From: Desulfovibrio psychrotolerans
GTDB lineage: Bacteria > Desulfobacterota > Desulfovibrionia > Desulfovibrionales > Desulfovibrionaceae
DNA: 64,000 bases
Direction of reading: 5' to 3'
NCBI RefSeq assembly: GCF_013340305.1
Contig: NZ_BLVP01000007.1
Coordinates: 306,339 to 370,338 of the forward strand
Both the position numbers and the translations under genes were made by a program. Each line of letters starts with the position of its first letter. Position 1 is the stretch's first letter. This document shows positions 52,107 through 60,049 of this stretch, piece after piece. The notes below the pieces were generated by a model that did not search any database, was not told where the DNA came from, and was given only the letters and a program-made list of their open reading frames with translations.

Positions 52107-54746
52107 ATGACGCCCCATGACGAAAGCACAATGACTCACGCATGGGCCGCTCTGAAAAGACTTGCCCGGAGGCTTTCCGCCATCGTCTCCACCGAAAAGG
52201 TGGTGGACGAGGAAGGCCTCCGGGCCTCGTTTCGGGAAGCCTGCGGCCGTTTCAAGCGACTGGTGAGCGCCAATAACAAGGCGCTGGAAGCCATGTCGCA
52301 CATGGAAGAAACGCTTGCAGGCTCACAGCCGTATGATCTCGCCTATGTGCGCACCCAGACCACGCGCATCGTCTCCGCCGTGTACCAGATGGTGGAGGCA
52401 TTGGACACGCTGGCACCGGGACGCTACAGCGCACTGCGCCCCCGGTTCGAATCCATACGCACGCAGCTTGTCCCTCTGCTGGAAACCGCTCCGGGCACCC
52501 ATGACGGCACCCTGATCATTCCTTTTTCGAATATTACCGCCGCAGATGCCCCCAGAGTGGGCGGAAAAGCGGCCAATCTGGGAGAAATGCGCAACCGCGC
52601 CAGCCTGCCCGTGCCGGACGGGTTCGGCGTTACCGCGCAGGCCTTCTGGCTGTTCATGCGCCATACCGGGTTGGATGAAGAAGTGGACAGGCAACTGCGC
52701 CTTGCCAGCCCGGATAGGCTGGAGAGCCTCTACGGAGTCTGTTCCCGTATCCGCCAGAAGATTGTCGCCGCCCCCCTGCCGCCGGAACTGGAAACCGCGC
52801 TGAACACGGCCGCGCAGGAGCTTGTTCACCGCACGGGAACCACCGCCCGGCTTGCTGTGCGCAGCAGCGCATTGGGCGAAGATTCCATGGGACACGCCTT
52901 TGCCGGACAATACCGCTCCATGCTTAACGTCCCTGCGGAACATCTGGTCGAGGCATGGCGCGAGGTCGTCGCCTCAAAATACGGCGTGGAGGCCGTGGCC
53001 TACAGAATGCGCTGCGGACTTGCGGACCGCGATGTGGCCGTCAGCGTGGCCGTCATGCCCATGCTGGGCGCAGTGGCGGGCGGGGTGCTCTATACCCGCG
53101 ATCCCGTGGCCATGCGGGCAGACAACATGGTCATCCATGCCGTGCATGGGCTGCCCCGGGGCGTTGTGGACGGCAGCCTGCCCACTGACCGTTTTTCCCT
53201 CTGCCGCGTGCCGCCCCACGTCATTCTTTCCCGTCAGGTCGCCTACAAGAGCGAACGCTACGCCGCCGCCAACGGCGAAGGCGTCACCCGGCTGGACACC
53301 CTGCCGGACATGGCTTCCGCTCCCGCCCTTACCGATGCCCAACTGCACACCCTTGCGGAACTTGCCATGCGTGTGGAGCAGCATTACGGCATTCCGCAGG
53401 ACGTGGAGTGGGCGCTGCTGGACAACGGCGAATTCCGGCTGCTACAGGCGCGGCCCATACTCTTCAACAGGGCGGCCCGCGCCCCGGAGGCCGCTCCTCC
53501 TCTGCCGGAAGGAACGGTCGTCCTGCTGCGGGGGGGAGAAACCGCCTCTCCCGGCACAGCCTGCGGCCCGGTAGTGCAGGTACGCAAGCAGGCAGAGACA
53601 CTCGGATTTCCCGATAACGCCGTGCTGGCGGTGCCCCACGCCGACACGCGCTGGGCACCCCTGCTTTCCCGCGCCGCCGCCGTGGTGGCGGGCACCGGGT
53701 CCAGTGCGGGGCACCTCGCCAACGTGGCGCGCGAATTCGGCATCCCGGCCCTGTTCGGCGTAGGCTGGAAGGTAGATACGCTGAAGACCGGCACCGTGGT
53801 CACGGTGGACGCGGACGCGGGTCAGGTACTGGAAGGCCGCATAGAATCCCTGCTGGCGGACGCCCCGGCCCCCCGCAACATCATGGAGGGCAGCTCTGTC
53901 CACGCCGCGCTGTCAGGCGTGCTGGCGCACATCGCCCCGCTCACGCTCACCGATTCGGAAAGCCCGGATTTTCGTCCCGAAAACTGCCAGACCCTGCACG
54001 ACATAACCCGCTTCTGCCACCAGAAAGCCGTGGAAGAAATGTTCCGCAGCGATGACGACGGCTACCCCAAGCATATGGCCAAGCAGCTCTATCTGGACCG
54101 CCCGCTGCAGTTCTGGGTGGTGAATCTGGATGACGGTTTTTTGCGGGAACCCCAGGGCAAGCTTATCCCGCTGGAAGACATAGGCTCCCCGCCCATGCTC
54201 GCCCTGTGGCACGGCATGATGCACGTTCCATGGGCCGGTCCGCCCCCCGTGCACCTGCAGGGCTTCCTCTCCCTTCTGGCGCAGTCGGCCTCAACCCCCG
54301 GCTTCGAACCGGCGGGTGCCACAGACTTTACCATACGCAATTACTTTCTGGTGAGCAGCCGGTTCTGCTCCCTGCAATCACGATTCGGCTATCATTTCTG
54401 CACGGTGGAGGCACTGGCGGGCGATGTGGATGCGGAAAATTTTGTGGCGTTCCGCTTCAAGGGCGGCGCAGCAGACATAAACCGCCGCCTCCTGCGGGTG
54501 CGGCTCATCGCGGAGATACTGGAAGAACACGGCCTGCGCACCCGCATTATCCGCGACAGCCTCTCCGCCCGGCTGGAAGGGCTGCCCATGGCGGAAACCC
54601 TGCGTGCCCTTCACGTGATGGGGCACCTTGTCATGCACACCCGCCAGTTGGATATGATCATGTCCAGCCCGGATTCCGTGGTCTACTACAAGGAAAAACT
54701 CAGCGCAGACATCCGCACCGTTCTGGCTGCCTCGGAACAAGCCTGA
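52107..54746 (+). CDS. PEP synthase / PPDK-like protein with divergent C-terminal half
   Basis: An 879-residue protein. After about 130 helical residues comes a pyruvate/phosphate dikinase ATP-grasp domain (FSNITAADAPRVGGKAANLGEM, RLAVRSSALGEDS, AFAGQYRS, QDVEWALLDNGEFRLLQARP), then the swivelling phosphohistidine domain with the catalytic His in GTGSSAGHLANVAREFGIPALFG. The remaining 290 residues do not look like the PEP/pyruvate TIM barrel. The nucleotide-binding and phosphohistidine parts are intact, so it may transfer phosphate to another target. The ATG at 52107 follows AAGGA at 13 bases; an ATG at 52131 is possible. It ends the + strand locus. Confidence 0.82.
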   Translation: MTPHDESTMTHAWAALKRLARRLSAIVSTEKVVDEEGLRASFREACGRFKRLVSANNKALEAMSHMEETLAGSQPYDLAYVRTQTTRIVSAVYQMVEALDTLAPGRYSALRPRFESIRTQLVPLLETAPGTHDGTLIIPFSNITAADAPRVGGKAANLGEMRNRASLPVPDGFGVTAQAFWLFMRHTGLDEEVDRQLRLASPDRLESLYGVCSRIRQKIVAAPLPPELETALNTAAQELVHRTGTTARLAVRSSALGEDSMGHAFAGQYRSMLNVPAEHLVEAWREVVASKYGVEAVAYRMRCGLADRDVAVSVAVMPMLGAVAGGVLYTRDPVAMRADNMVIHAVHGLPRGVVDGSLPTDRFSLCRVPPHVILSRQVAYKSERYAAANGEGVTRLDTLPDMASAPALTDAQLHTLAELAMRVEQHYGIPQDVEWALLDNGEFRLLQARPILFNRAARAPEAAPPLPEGTVVLLRGGETASPGTACGPVVQVRKQAETLGFPDNAVLAVPHADTRWAPLLSRAAAVVAGTGSSAGHLANVAREFGIPALFGVGWKVDTLKTGTVVTVDADAGQVLEGRIESLLADAPAPRNIMEGSSVHAALSGVLAHIAPLTLTDSESPDFRPENCQTLHDITRFCHQKAVEEMFRSDDDGYPKHMAKQLYLDRPLQFWVVNLDDGFLREPQGKLIPLEDIGSPPMLALWHGMMHVPWAGPPPVHLQGFLSLLAQSASTPGFEPAGATDFTIRNYFLVSSRFCSLQSRFGYHFCTVEALAGDVDAENFVAFRFKGGAADINRRLLRVRLIAEILEEHGLRTRIIRDSLSARLEGLPMAETLRALHVMGHLVMHTRQLDMIMSSPDSVVYYKEKLSADIRTVLAASEQA

Positions 54747-54878
54747 CAACTCCCGAGCAGGTGCGGTTTCGGGTAAAGGTCCCGGGCAATTTCTGGTACA
54801 GGTTAGGACAGGTTCCGTTACATGTTCAGGCGCGGCCACGCTGCCCCAACTATCCCGCCACATCCACCGGCAGTCTTC

Positions 54879-55757
54879 TCAGGGTGCTTCCGCCCCCGTC
54901 TCTTGCAGCAGCCGTTCCAGTTCCCCCGTCTCCCGCAGGTGCCGCAACCCTTCATTAAATTGGGCAATCAGCTCTTTCCCGCCGGGATACGCCTTGGAGT
55001 ACATCAGAAAGTTGGGTTCGCTGCGAAACGGCGTGCGGCTCATGGCAAATCGCTCGTTTGCGTCCGGGAACAGCCTGCGCAGGGACATCCAGCCCACCCG
55101 CTCCTCCGCGGGTGCCAGTTGCACCCTGCCGGTAGCCAGCTTGCGGAACATGGAATCCTCATCGGGAGAAACATCCACCGGAAGGTTATCATACGCAAAC
55201 CATTCCAGATAGTTGAACCCCAACGCCCCGGCAATGGTGTACCCCTGCAGGGCCTGTAGCGTGGTGTAGTCAAAGCCGTCCATCCGGTCTTTCAAAAAAA
55301 AGAAATGGCTGTTGGCTATAAAGATGGGATCAGAAAATTCTGCAAATCTGCTCCGAAACGGTGTGGGCACATAGGGAAAACTGCCGAAGGCTTCCCCTGT
55401 TTCCAGCATCCTTTCACAGCGCTTCCACGGAAAAAACTTCAGTTCCACGGCAATGCCGGAATGGGCAAAGGCCCGCAGCACCACCTCGGTAATGCGGCCA
55501 TTTCCTTGCATATGCTCGGAAACATAGGGTGCCCATTCACCGGCCACCAGCGTGACGGTTGCCAGCTGCCGGCCTGCCTGACCGCCAATGCTTCCGCCGG
55601 TGTTGCCGTCTGACTGTCCGGTCACAGCACCCGCAGCGGTCGTGCCCGCTACAACAGTGTCTCCTGCTGCCGCAGACCGGCACAGCCCGCCTTCCGCCAC
55701 CCCCGCAAGGAGCCACAGAAGCAACACAACCCAAAATCTCGTCCCAAAGTGCCTCAT
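54879..55757 (-). CDS. Periplasmic solute-binding protein (family 3-like)
   Basis: A 292-residue exported protein. The signal peptide is MRHFGTRFWVVLLLWLLAGV; then a Gly/Thr/Ala-rich linker of about 40 residues precedes a bacterial extracellular solute-binding fold (VTLVAGEWAPYVSEHMQGNGRITE..., FFPWKRCERMLETGEAFGSFPY, GYTIAGALGFNY). Family members bind amino acids, but no permease or ATPase gene is nearby, so it could be an orphan receptor. The start at 55757 is preceded by GGAAGAG. Confidence 0.82.
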   Translation of the reverse strand: MRHFGTRFWVVLLLWLLAGVAEGGLCRSAAAGDTVVAGTTAAGAVTGQSDGNTGGSIGGQAGRQLATVTLVAGEWAPYVSEHMQGNGRITEVVLRAFAHSGIAVELKFFPWKRCERMLETGEAFGSFPYVPTPFRSRFAEFSDPIFIANSHFFFLKDRMDGFDYTTLQALQGYTIAGALGFNYLEWFAYDNLPVDVSPDEDSMFRKLATGRVQLAPAEERVGWMSLRRLFPDANERFAMSRTPFRSEPNFLMYSKAYPGGKELIAQFNEGLRHLRETGELERLLQETGAEAP

Positions 55758-55949
55758 CTCTTCCGCCCCGTTCTGCCCCGTTTCGCCATGCTCCGACACG
55801 GAATATTCTGCACCGTACCCGGGCCGCCAGTGGTCCAATGCCCTTCCTTACACCATACTTCCCTGATTTGGTATAGCGCAATCTGTAGACCATGGCCGGA
55901 AGGGGAAAACACGGGAAAAAGACATCCCTCCGGGGCACCGGAACAGGCG

Positions 55950-56921
55950 CTACTGCCGCGGGTCGCGCAGGTTCTCCCACGGTCCGGGTGCAGTGGAGCG
56001 CACGGGGTTAATGTCTATGCCGCCCCGGCGGGTAAAGCGGGCGCACACCTCAAGCTCGTCGGGGCGGCAACGGCTCAGTATGTCGGCAAATATCCGCTCC
56101 ACACAGGCTTCATGAAAGCCCTGATGCTCCCGATAGGAAACAAGATAGCGCAGCAGCGAGTCGGCATGAATCCGCTGACCGGCATAGCGCACTGTCACAG
56201 TGGCCCAGTCCGGCTGTCCGGTCACGGGGCACCGGGAACGGAACAGGCGGCTGAACAGGGTTTCGCGGGCAATGCCGTTCCCGCACGTCAGCAGGACCGG
56301 GTCTATGTTACAGACAAAGCTATTATCAGTTGCCAATACCGCCCCCCCGGCTCCCAATCCCTCCCCCTGCCCTGCGGGGGCGTCAGCCAAATCTGCCAAG
56401 GCATCCGGCAACTCTGCCCTGTCTATGCACATCCCCTGCGGCTCCCCCACTGCCACGGCTGCAAAGCTGTCCGGCTCCAGAATCTCCACCGCAACGGGGG
56501 CTCCCGCTGCCTGTGAAAGGTCCCGCTCCATGGCGTCGCGCACTGCCTGCACACCGGAAAAATGCGTCATATTAAAGGAATTGCAGTACAGCTTCAGCGA
56601 CTTCGATTCAATGAGGCACGGCGAATCCCATGGCACCCGCACCACTGCCATGGCCACGGCGGGCCTTCCCCCCGCCTCCAGCCACGACAGTTCGTAGATG
56701 TTCCAGATATCCTCCCCGTGTCGCCACGGTATCTTCCCATCCGCACCGGCAGTTCCGCCGCAGCGGCATTCCCCGCCGCCCCCTTCCAGCCTCAGAATAC
56801 CCGCCGCCGCACGTCCCAGCGCACGGGGAATGGGGCACAACTGCGCGGGGTCATACTGCCCGCTGTAGTCCACCTGCCTGCCCAGAACCAACCTGTCCGT
56901 CCCCATCTCCGAATCCATCAT
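55950..56921 (-). CDS. queF: QueF, NADPH-dependent preQ0 reductase
   Basis: A 323-residue QueF of the long, two-domain type, which reduces 7-cyano-7-deazaguanine (preQ0) to preQ1. Substrate motif ESKSLKLYCNSFN and the C-terminal half with the catalytic Cys in FRSRCPVTGQPDWATV are present. Compared with the approximately 280-residue E. coli enzyme it has a Gly-rich N-terminal insertion with a CRC pair, and a second Gly/Ala-rich insert near residue 185. It is the last gene of the queDECF group, about 100 bases after queC. Confidence 0.92.
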   Translation of the reverse strand: MMDSEMGTDRLVLGRQVDYSGQYDPAQLCPIPRALGRAAAGILRLEGGGGECRCGGTAGADGKIPWRHGEDIWNIYELSWLEAGGRPAVAMAVVRVPWDSPCLIESKSLKLYCNSFNMTHFSGVQAVRDAMERDLSQAAGAPVAVEILEPDSFAAVAVGEPQGMCIDRAELPDALADLADAPAGQGEGLGAGGAVLATDNSFVCNIDPVLLTCGNGIARETLFSRLFRSRCPVTGQPDWATVTVRYAGQRIHADSLLRYLVSYREHQGFHEACVERIFADILSRCRPDELEVCARFTRRGGIDINPVRSTAPGPWENLRDPRQ

Positions 56922-57022
56922 ATACCTCTCTCATCCTGTCCGCCCCGCAGGGCGCTTTCCGCCTTCCGCGACCGCGGTAATCCTCGTCACGGCCTTGCGC
57001 TTTGCCGCACTATGGGCGGGCC

Positions 57023-57682
57023 TTATTCCAGATACGCCGTAGGATCCAGCCCCTCGTCCCGCCTGAGGGCAAACTTGCGCTCATCGCATGCGCCACACAC
57101 GCCGCAGTGGGTCACGCCTCCCTTGTAGCAGGTCCATGTGCGCGAAAAATCCACCCCAAGCAGGCGGCCAAGGTCGCCAATATCCCGCTTGTCCATGGTG
57201 GCAAAAGGAAAGTCCAGCCGCACCGCGCCGTCCGTGCCGCGCAGCGCAGCCTCGTTCATGGCGGCGTTGAACTCCGTGCGGCAGTCCGGGTAGATGTGAT
57301 GATCTCCCGAATGCGACCCCAGCAGCACACGCTCCGCCCCCACCGATTCCGCATAGCCCACGGCAATGGCAATGAGAATGCCGTTACGGAAAGGGACCAC
57401 CGTGCTCTTCATGGATTCCGCATCATACGCCCCTTCCGGCACATCCCCGCCGGAACGCAGCAGCGATGACGAAAACAGTTCGTTGATGAACGGCAGTTGC
57501 ACCACCCGGTGCGGCACGCCGTAAAAAGCGCACGAAGCCGCCGCCATGGGCAGCTCCCGCCCGTTATGTTTGGAGCCGTAATCAAAGCTGATGGCTGCCA
57601 GCCGCGTCCCCCGCGAAAGCTCGTGCGCCATGAGCACTGTAGAATCCATGCCGCCGGAAAGTATGATCACCGCGTCTGCCAT
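57023..57682 (-). CDS. queC: QueC, preQ0 synthase
   Basis: A 219-residue ATP-dependent enzyme that turns 7-carboxy-7-deazaguanine into preQ0. It has the PP-loop IILSGGMDSTVL at the N-terminus, FDYGSKHNGRE, and the C-terminal zinc site CYKGGVTHCGVCGACDER. The start at 57682 gives the usual N-terminus and follows AGGATT and GGAG; the open frame upstream overlaps queE. Its start is 11 bases after the queE stop. Confidence 0.95.
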   Translation of the reverse strand: MADAVIILSGGMDSTVLMAHELSRGTRLAAISFDYGSKHNGRELPMAAASCAFYGVPHRVVQLPFINELFSSSLLRSGGDVPEGAYDAESMKSTVVPFRNGILIAIAVGYAESVGAERVLLGSHSGDHHIYPDCRTEFNAAMNEAALRGTDGAVRLDFPFATMDKRDIGDLGRLLGVDFSRTWTCYKGGVTHCGVCGACDERKFALRRDEGLDPTAYLE

Positions 57683-57693
57683 AATCCTGTCTC

Positions 57694-58506
57694 CTACACA
57701 CCCCGCCGCGCGCCGTACGTCAGCACATGCAGGCGGGGAGAAAAATTGAAACCGTATCGCACGCACCATTCCCACACGCGCTCCATACGCGTCATCTGCT
57801 CTTCCCGGGTCGCCCCCTTGGGCATGAGCCAGACCGCGCCCGGAGCAATATCCCTGTGGGCGCGCCCTGCTTCCAAAAAATCCAGCACGGGCGCAATGTC
57901 GTCATCCACCACAAACTTGAAGGCGTCCGCCCGCTTCAGGTTTTCGTCCCACAGGGGCGGGGCGGGCAGAAACTTGGGCGAACAGACCACATAGCCCCCG
58001 CATGCTTCCGGAATCCCGGCCTTTGCGCTGGTCTCATACTGCACGCGCCTTCCGGCATCCTCCAGCAACCCCGCGAGTTCAGAAAGCCCGGTCCGCCATT
58101 GCAGAAACGGCTCACCGCCGGTTATGACCACCAGCCCGTGCGGATGCGCCGCCACCTCACGCGCCACATCCCTTGGCGTCATGGGGGTGCCGCCGCCCAG
58201 CGCATGCGGCGTATCGCACCACGGGCAGAAGGGCGGCACACAGCCTGCCAGCCGTACGAATACAGCGGGCTGCCCCATGAATGGGCCTTCTCCCTGAAGT
58301 GACGCAAAGATTTCCGATACGTTCAGCACAGCGGCTGGCGCATAGTTCCCGGAAGAACCGCGCATTGCGTCTGCACGACTGCCCACACGATTGGCCGCAT
58401 GATTGGCTACATACCTGCCTGCTCGATTGGCCGCACGTATGGCTGCCACCACCCCGCCCGTCTCATTGCCGTCCGCCTCATCCCTGCATGGCGCACGCCT
58501 AGACAT
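57694..58506 (-). CDS. queE: QueE, 7-carboxy-7-deazaguanine synthase
   Basis: A radical SAM enzyme that rearranges the pterin product of QueD into 7-carboxy-7-deazaguanine. Family motifs are VSEIFASLQGEGPFMGQPAV, the cluster Cys residues in CVPPFCPWCDT and VVITGGEPFLQW. The Cys spacing is C-x4-C-x2-C rather than the usual CxxxCxxC. From the ATG at 58506, which overlaps the queD end, the protein has 270 residues and carries an N-terminal extension of about 50 residues made partly from 12-bp repeats. A start at 58365 would remove it. Start choice uncertain; family firm. Confidence 0.9.
   Translation of the reverse strand: MSRRAPCRDEADGNETGGVVAAIRAANRAGRYVANHAANRVGSRADAMRGSSGNYAPAAVLNVSEIFASLQGEGPFMGQPAVFVRLAGCVPPFCPWCDTPHALGGGTPMTPRDVAREVAAHPHGLVVITGGEPFLQWRTGLSELAGLLEDAGRRVQYETSAKAGIPEACGGYVVCSPKFLPAPPLWDENLKRADAFKFVVDDDIAPVLDFLEAGRAHRDIAPGAVWLMPKGATREEQMTRMERVWEWCVRYGFNFSPRLHVLTYGARRGV
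58388..58447. repeat. Five 12-bp repeats at the start of queE
   Basis: Successive 12-mers on the + strand read CGATTGGCCGCA, TGATTGGCTACA, TACCTGCCTGCT, CGATTGGCCGCA and CGTATGGCTGCC; the first and fourth are identical. The unit length keeps the reading frame of the queE extension. Confidence 0.75.
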
Positions 58507-58903
58507 GCCGCGTCCGGGTCGCCCATGCCGTGGGCGTCTCGTACACGGCAACCTCGTGCAGCCTGTAGCGGTCAGAACGTAAGGCGGCATCCAGCACGGC
58601 GAAAATGTGTTCCGCCATGCATTCCGCCGTCGCGGGCCTATGGGTGTATTCATCCAGCGCGGTCAAATCCGCGTGGTCGTAGCGGTCCAGCACCTCACGC
58701 CGTACTATGGCCTTCAGCGTGTCAAAATGCAGAATCATGCCGGTCTCGTCCGGCTGCCCCGTCAGCGTGACCCGCAGGCGGTAGGTATGTCCGTGAATGT
58801 TGGCGCAGTTGCCGTAGATGCGACGGTTCTCCTCTTCGGAAAAACCGCTGCAACGCAGCCGATGGGCCGCGTGGAAGGAAAACTCTTTGGTTATGGTAAG
58901 CAT
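58499..58903 (-). CDS. queD: QueD, 6-carboxytetrahydropterin synthase
   Basis: A 134-residue protein of the QueD/PTPS family, second step of queuosine synthesis. It has FSFHAAHRL, the zinc His residues in NIHGHTYRLRV, the catalytic-triad region DRYDHADL and PTAECMAEHIF with the terminal Glu in AVYETPT. The start at 58903 follows AGGTGG; the extension to 59035 is not supported. First gene of queDECF, behind a 9-bp hairpin. The GTP cyclohydrolase gene is not in the window. Confidence 0.94.
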   Translation of the reverse strand: MLTITKEFSFHAAHRLRCSGFSEEENRRIYGNCANIHGHTYRLRVTLTGQPDETGMILHFDTLKAIVRREVLDRYDHADLTALDEYTHRPATAECMAEHIFAVLDAALRSDRYRLHEVAVYETPTAWATRTRHV

Positions 58904-58915
58904 AAGCCACCTATG

Positions 58916-58937
58916 GCGCGGCATCGCAATGCCGCGC
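58916..58937 (-). promoter_or_regulatory. Hairpin just upstream of queD
   Basis: GCGCGGCAT (58916-58924) and ATGCCGCGC (58929-58937) form a perfect 9-bp stem with a 4-base loop. On the - strand it ends 12 bases before the queD ATG, next to the ribosome site, where it could affect initiation. I see no preQ1 riboswitch consensus. Confidence 0.5.
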
Positions 58938-59046
58938 GGGAGAGGGAGAATTTCTAAAGCGGGATGCCACTCGTCCGCTGCCTGCTGTTTCGAAAAAAGA
59001 CAGGTGCTGCAAATCGCCGCGCCCGTCAAGAACATTCCCGGCCCGG

Positions 59047-59796
59047 TCAGTCCACCATGTCCAGCGTCTTGAGTATCTGCTTGTTTTCGTAGCTCAAATA
59101 CTCCTCCAGATCACGAATGCACCAGTTGGTCAGCCGCTTCATGCCGGTTATGGTGCGGGCGGGCACCTCCTCAAACCGCGCGGCATAGGCAAAGGCGGCC
59201 TCTTCCGCCTTTCCGGCAGGGGCAAGTGCGTCCACCAGCCCCATCTGCAGGGCTTGTGCGGCATCAATCTCCCGCTCGCCCAGCAACAGATTGTACACAG
59301 ACCGGCAACCGCCCCTGCGGGCGATAAAATACGGCAATCCCCCCTTGGGCAGCACGCCCACATCCAGATAGGAGTTGTGAAACACGCTGCCCTCTTCCAC
59401 AACGGCATAGTCCGCCGCCAGCGACATACCAAGGAAAAAGGCCACCATTTCGCCCCCGCAGACATGCACCACCAGCTTGCCCGACCGCACAATCTCCAGA
59501 GTCACCTGATTAACGGCGTTGCAGAAGCGGTGCGCCCGCTGCTTGTCCATGGTTCCCTGCTGCTCCCTGAAAAAGCGTATATACTCATCCACCCCCGCCC
59601 CGCAAAATGTGGAGCTGATAATGATGACCTTAATGGCCTTATTGCGGTTCAGGTATTCCAGTGAATTCAGAATCTCGTCCCGGCTGTCCAGATGCCTGAT
59701 GTTGGCAAAATAATTCCCGCACAACCGCAACAGGGCGACATGGCCACGCACCTCTGTCTGCGTTACTCCTTCCGAACGGAGTGTGCTGTCCGTCAT
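59047..59796 (-). CDS. Enoyl-CoA hydratase/isomerase-like protein
   Basis: A 249-residue crotonase-fold protein: IKVIIISSTFCGAGVDEY, the oxyanion-hole region VCGGEMVAFFLGMSLAADYAVV and SYLDVGVLPKGG. The Glu that normally sits in the PExxLG motif is not present (NSYLDVGVL), so hydratase activity is doubtful; a decarboxylase- or isomerase-type role is possible. The start at 59796 follows AGGAGG. It is the most upstream gene of this - strand block and is divergent from the exporter gene at 60050. Confidence 0.85.
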   Translation of the reverse strand: MTDSTLRSEGVTQTEVRGHVALLRLCGNYFANIRHLDSRDEILNSLEYLNRNKAIKVIIISSTFCGAGVDEYIRFFREQQGTMDKQRAHRFCNAVNQVTLEIVRSGKLVVHVCGGEMVAFFLGMSLAADYAVVEEGSVFHNSYLDVGVLPKGGLPYFIARRGGCRSVYNLLLGEREIDAAQALQMGLVDALAPAGKAEEAAFAYAARFEEVPARTITGMKRLTNWCIRDLEEYLSYENKQILKTLDMVD

Positions 59797-60049
59797 GGCA
59801 ACCTCCTGTGTTTGTCTTCCGCAGCCCCGCTGCCCATGCCAGCGGGACCGGAAGGGGGCTGGCAGGCTGCCTCTTCGCCTGCCTTTGGGGTACACATACC
59901 ACGGAGCAGAAGTGAATACTAACATTTTTCCCGGTCAATACCGCTTGCCAGCCGTGCCTGTCCGACATAGAGAGGCAGGAAAAGGCGGGCATGGCTGTGC
60001 ATTCCATCCTCCCGCCGCCACCCCGGCGTACCCGCCGCAAGGAACCTAC

